Origin: Streptomyces sp. WAC08241
GTDB taxonomy: Bacteria; Actinomycetota; Actinomycetes; Streptomycetales; Streptomycetaceae
Length of the DNA: 64,000 nucleotides
Reading direction: 5' to 3'
Assembly (NCBI GenBank): GCA_007858575.1
Contig: CP042279.1
Location: forward strand, 3,348,001 to 3,412,000
The translations under genes were made by a program, and so were the position numbers. Under the pieces are notes generated by a model that did not search any database, was not told where the DNA came from, and saw nothing but the letters and a program-made list of their open reading frames with translations. Below, one piece after another: positions 61,545 through 64,000 of the stretch. Within the stretch, counting starts at the first letter, position 1, and each line of letters opens with the position of its first letter.

Positions 61545-63155
61545 GGCGCACCCTCCGTTCTCTCGGATGCGGCGTGTACGCCGGTGGCGGCGTCTGGGGA
61601 CCCGTCCGGAGCTCCGTCCGGGACTCCTTCCGGGGCTCCTTCCGAAGCTCCGCCCAGGGCTCTTCCGAAGCTCCTTCCGAAGCTCCGCCCGGGACTCCGT
61701 CCGGGGCCATGAGCGCGCCGACGGCCTCGCCGAGGAGGCGCTCCGCCTCGGCCGCCCGGTCGCGGTGGGCGGTCAGGCGCCGTCCGTGTGCGGCCAGCCG
61801 CCCGGTGAGGACGTGGACGGTCCTGTCGCACTCGCCGGGGCCGCCGCCCCGGTCGTGGGAGTCGACCACCTCGCGCAGGGAGGGCAGTTCGGTGGCCGAC
61901 GGGCCCGCCGGACCCGCCGCGCCCTCCGGCACGGTGATCCGGGTGAGTTCCGTGGCGCCGGACTCGACCGCTTCCCGTACGGCCTCGCCCACGACGTGGT
62001 GGGCGGTGCGGAACGGCACCCCCGGGCCACGAGCCGGTTGGCGATGACGGTGGCGGTGACGAAGCCCTCCCGGGCCCGTTGCTCCATGCGCGCCCGGACC
62101 GGCCGGGCGCCGCCGACGAGGGGCTGGGTGAGCAGGACGGAGTCCCGTACGGCGGCGAGCGCGGGCCAGCCCGCGCCGACGGCCTCGGTGCCGACCTCGA
62201 TGGAGTTGGTGAACGGCGTCGACTTCATGGCGGCGGCCGAGGCCGTCCAGGCGCCGACGGCGAGCGCGGCCTTCGCCTTGACGTGCTCCAGGAGGAAGGC
62301 GTTGCGCTTCTGGGGCATGGCGGAGCTGCCGCCGACGAGCCGCTCGGGGAACTCCACGAACGCGAACTCCTGGGTGCTCCACAGTTGGAGGTCGGTCGCG
62401 AGCCGGCTGAGCGTGAGGGCTGCCGACGCGGCCGCCGCCACCGCGCGCAGCATGGTGTCGCGGGCGGCGACGGCGTCGGTGGCGTGCAGCGGCCCGTGCG
62501 GGAAGCCGAGGAGCTCGGCGGTGCGGTCCGGGTCGATGGGCAGGTCGGTGCCGGCCACCGCGCCGGCGCCGAGGGGCACCGGTCGAGGTGGTCGAGGACG
62601 TGCCCGAGGGCGTCGGCGTCCCGGTCGAGCGCGGTGGCGATGCCGGCCAGGTAGTAGCCGTAGCTGACGGGCATCGCGGGCTGGAAGTGGGTGTAGACGG
62701 GCATGACGACGGAGCGGTGGGCGCGGGCCCGGAGAGCAGCACGGCCTGGAGCCGCAGCACCTCGCCGAGGAGGTCGGTGAGTTCGGCGCGCAGCCTGAGG
62801 GCCGTGACGGTGGCCTTGATGTCGTTGCGGGAACGGCCGGTGTGCAGCTTCCCGCCGACCTCGGCGCCGAGTTCGGCGACCAGGTGGCCCTCGTACATGA
62901 GGTAGAGGCCGCGCGGGGCGGGCAGCTCGTACAGGGAGGTGAAGCCGTCGGCCCGCAGCGCGGTGATCCGGCGCAGGAGGGCGGCCGCCGCCTCGCGCGG
63001 CAGCAGGCCGCACTCGGTGAGCATCACCACGTGCGCCAGGTCGACGGTGGTGGTGGCGCCGAGTTCCCGGCGGATGTCCTCGGGTCCGGACTCGCCGTAG
63101 ACGACCCGCCGGGTGCGGGGCCGAGGGTGGCGGTCAGACGTCCGGTGCCGCTCAC
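61541..63155 (-). CDS. dabB: Argininosuccinate lyase homologue for diaminobutyrate synthesis
   Basis: About 540 residues from GTG 63155 (VSGTGRLTATLGP), overlapping the PLP gene stop. Lyase-superfamily motifs: GGKLHTGRSRNDIKATVTAL, VVMPVYTHFQPAMPVSYGYY, and the signature loop GGSSAMPQKRNAFLLEHVKA. A C-terminal extension is low-complexity with GASEGAPEGVPDG-type repeats, absent from ordinary ArgH. The friulimicin cluster has a lyase of this type (DabB) shown to be needed for 2,3-diaminobutyrate. The likely reaction is removal of fumarate from an aspartyl adduct made by the PLP enzyme, leaving the amino group. No arginine genes are near. Base losses near 63120, 62730, 62580, 62025 and 61660. 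Confidence 0.82.
61600..61695. repeat. Short tandem repeats in the 3' end of the lyase gene
   Basis: Units of about 12 bp (variants of TCCGGGGCTCCT and TCCGAAGCTCCT, plus strand) repeat through about 61600-61695. They encode the Gly/Ala/Ser/Pro/Glu-rich tail of the lyase. Such runs are prone to copy-number change and mis-assembly. Confidence 0.7.
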
Positions 63156-64000
63156 GAGAGGGCCCGCTCGAGGAGCGGCCTGCCGGTGCGCGGGACGGTG
63201 CCGGGCACCTCGTCGTAGGCGCGGCGGTTCCAGGCGAAGCGGGCCCAGCCTCTCCGGCCTCGGCGGGCGAGGTGACGGTGGCGGGCTCGGTGGGCGGGCC
63301 GTCGAGGCGCAGGCCGTTCTCGGTGAGCCAGGCGTCGTCGTAGACGGTGGCCTGGTAGCGGTAGCCCTCGTCCGGCAGCATCACGACGCACAGGCGGTCG
63401 GGGTGGCGGTCGGCCCACCACTGGGCGACGAGGTGGGAGGCGCCGCTGGTCGGGCCCCTGGAAGAGGGCGTGGCGGGCGTGGAGCGAGCGGGTCTGGGCG
63501 TACGCCTCGGCCGCCGAGCACCAGTGGATCTCGTCGAAGACCCCGTGGTCGAGGTTGGCGGGCCAGAGGCTGTTGCCGAGGCCGCGCAGGCCCCGGGGAC
63601 CGTCGGGCTGGCCGAAGAGGACGCTGCGGTGGCTGTCGACGCCGATGGCGCGGGTGTCGGGGTGTGCTCGCGCAGCCCGCGGACGGTGCCGCACATGGAG
63701 CCGCCGGAGCCGACGGGCCCGACGAGGCAGTCGACGTCCCCGAGGGTGCGGTGGAGCATCTCGGCGACGACGCCGTAGGAGCGGGGTTGTCGGGGTTGCT
63801 GTACTGCTCCGGGCAGAAGGTGTCGGGGAGTTCGGCGCGGATCTCGGCGAGGCGGCGCAGCCGCGCCTCCTGGAACCCGCCGACGGCCGCGGGCTCCGGG
63901 CAGATCTCCACGCGGGCCCCGAGGTCGGTGAGCCGGCGGTAGAGGTGGGGGTCGATGGCCGGGTCGCTGACCAGGATCAGTTCGCGCTCCATGAGGGCGC
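63152..64000 (-). CDS. dabA: PLP-dependent cysteine synthase/cystathionine beta-synthase family enzyme, truncated at window edge
   Basis: C-terminal 280 or so residues; the reading frame runs on past 64000, so the N-terminal PLP-lysine domain is outside and the Met at 63992 is internal. Blocks seen: LILVSDPAIDPHLYRRLTDL, PDTFCPEQYSNPDNP, the phosphate-loop region VGPVGSGGSMCGTVRGLREH, AIGVDSHRSVLFGQPDGP, and DRLCVVMLPDEGYRYQATVY. The layout matches SbnA-like beta-replacement enzymes and DabA of the friulimicin cluster, which was shown to be needed for 2,3-diaminobutyrate. Proposed reaction: replace the phosphate of O-phosphothreonine with the amino group of aspartate. It ends LLERALS at TGA 63152, overlapping the lyase start. 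Base losses near 63255, 63458, 63662 and 63780. Confidence 0.8.

Noticed and set aside
8682-63992. Pseudogenisation of the lipopeptide cluster
   Set aside because: The breaks are single-base losses in homopolymers, occur equally in every gene and at identical places in duplicated blocks, and catalytic motifs are intact on both sides. The only convincing true loss is the module 2 A domain.
61541-64000. Housekeeping argH and cysK
   Set aside because: Both are coupled by overlaps to an NRPS loader gene, the lyase has an atypical repeat tail, and the cluster class is known to use such a pair for diaminobutyrate.
1-64000. Insertion sequences, tRNA genes, CRISPR arrays, phage attachment sites
   Set aside because: I saw no transposase motifs, tRNA cloverleaf sequences or spaced palindromic repeats. 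The repeats present are explained by domain duplication or low-complexity tails.

Overview
This window looks like a high-GC actinomycete chromosome, most likely Streptomyces. Codons are strongly G/C-ended, GTG starts are common, and the gene families are typical of streptomycete secondary metabolism. It holds the right-hand end of a lasso-peptide locus (bases 1-713), a resistance, regulation and export segment (1204-7661), and most of a large non-ribosomal lipopeptide cluster (3874-64000, running off the right edge).

IMPORTANT DATA CAVEAT. Nearly every gene is broken into two or three frames by single missing bases, almost always in G or C runs. At five independent copies of one adenylation-domain motif the same G6 run is read as G5. 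I treat this as sequencing or assembly error and annotate each gene across its full corrected extent. Proteins described here are conceptual, frame-corrected reconstructions.

LEFT PART. A lasso cyclase (partial) and its precursor peptide are read leftward; the corrected core is GVGFPLADFFIHFD. Rightward come a DedA-family membrane protein, a terminator, and a NarL-type sensor kinase and response regulator. A leftward lysine cyclodeaminase (L-pipecolate supply) and a rightward MMPL exporter diverge from a promoter region carrying a 19-bp direct repeat.

CENTRE (7.6-47.2 kb, all leftward). An alpha/beta hydrolase, an MbtH-like protein and three NRPS genes of 7.4, 20.6 and 9.9 kb. Read in transcription order the assembly line has eleven modules: acyl-starter C-A(Asp)-T / C-(A-domain remnant)-T / C-A(Pip)-T-E / C-A(MeAsp-like)-T / C-A(Asp)-T / C-A(Gly)-T / C-A(Asp)-T / C-A(Gly)-T / C-A(?)-T-E / C-A(Val)-T / C-A(Pro)-T-TE. 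This is the architecture expected for the friulimicin/amphomycin family (Asp1-Dab2-Pip3-MeAsp4-Asp5-Gly6-Asp7-Gly8-Dab9-Val10-Pro11), the calcium-dependent lipopeptides that bind undecaprenyl phosphate.

RIGHT PART. Lipid-tail genes (ACP, two acyl-CoA dehydrogenase-like proteins, fatty acyl-AMP ligase) run leftward. A glutamate mutase pair (3-methylaspartate), an ABC-2 permease and a SyrP-like Fe(II)/2-oxoglutarate oxygenase run rightward. A tightly coupled leftward operon follows: PLP synthase, argininosuccinate-lyase homologue, ATP-grasp protein, a free-standing partial C-A-T-hydrolase protein and a GHMP kinase. It is best read as making 2,3-diaminobutyrate and loading it in trans onto the module that has lost its adenylation domain. 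The free-standing A domain has a diaminobutyrate-like code (DIWQSTADDK), and its fused hydrolase has a cysteine nucleophile (GHCAG) like the SyrC/CmaE aminoacyl shuttles.
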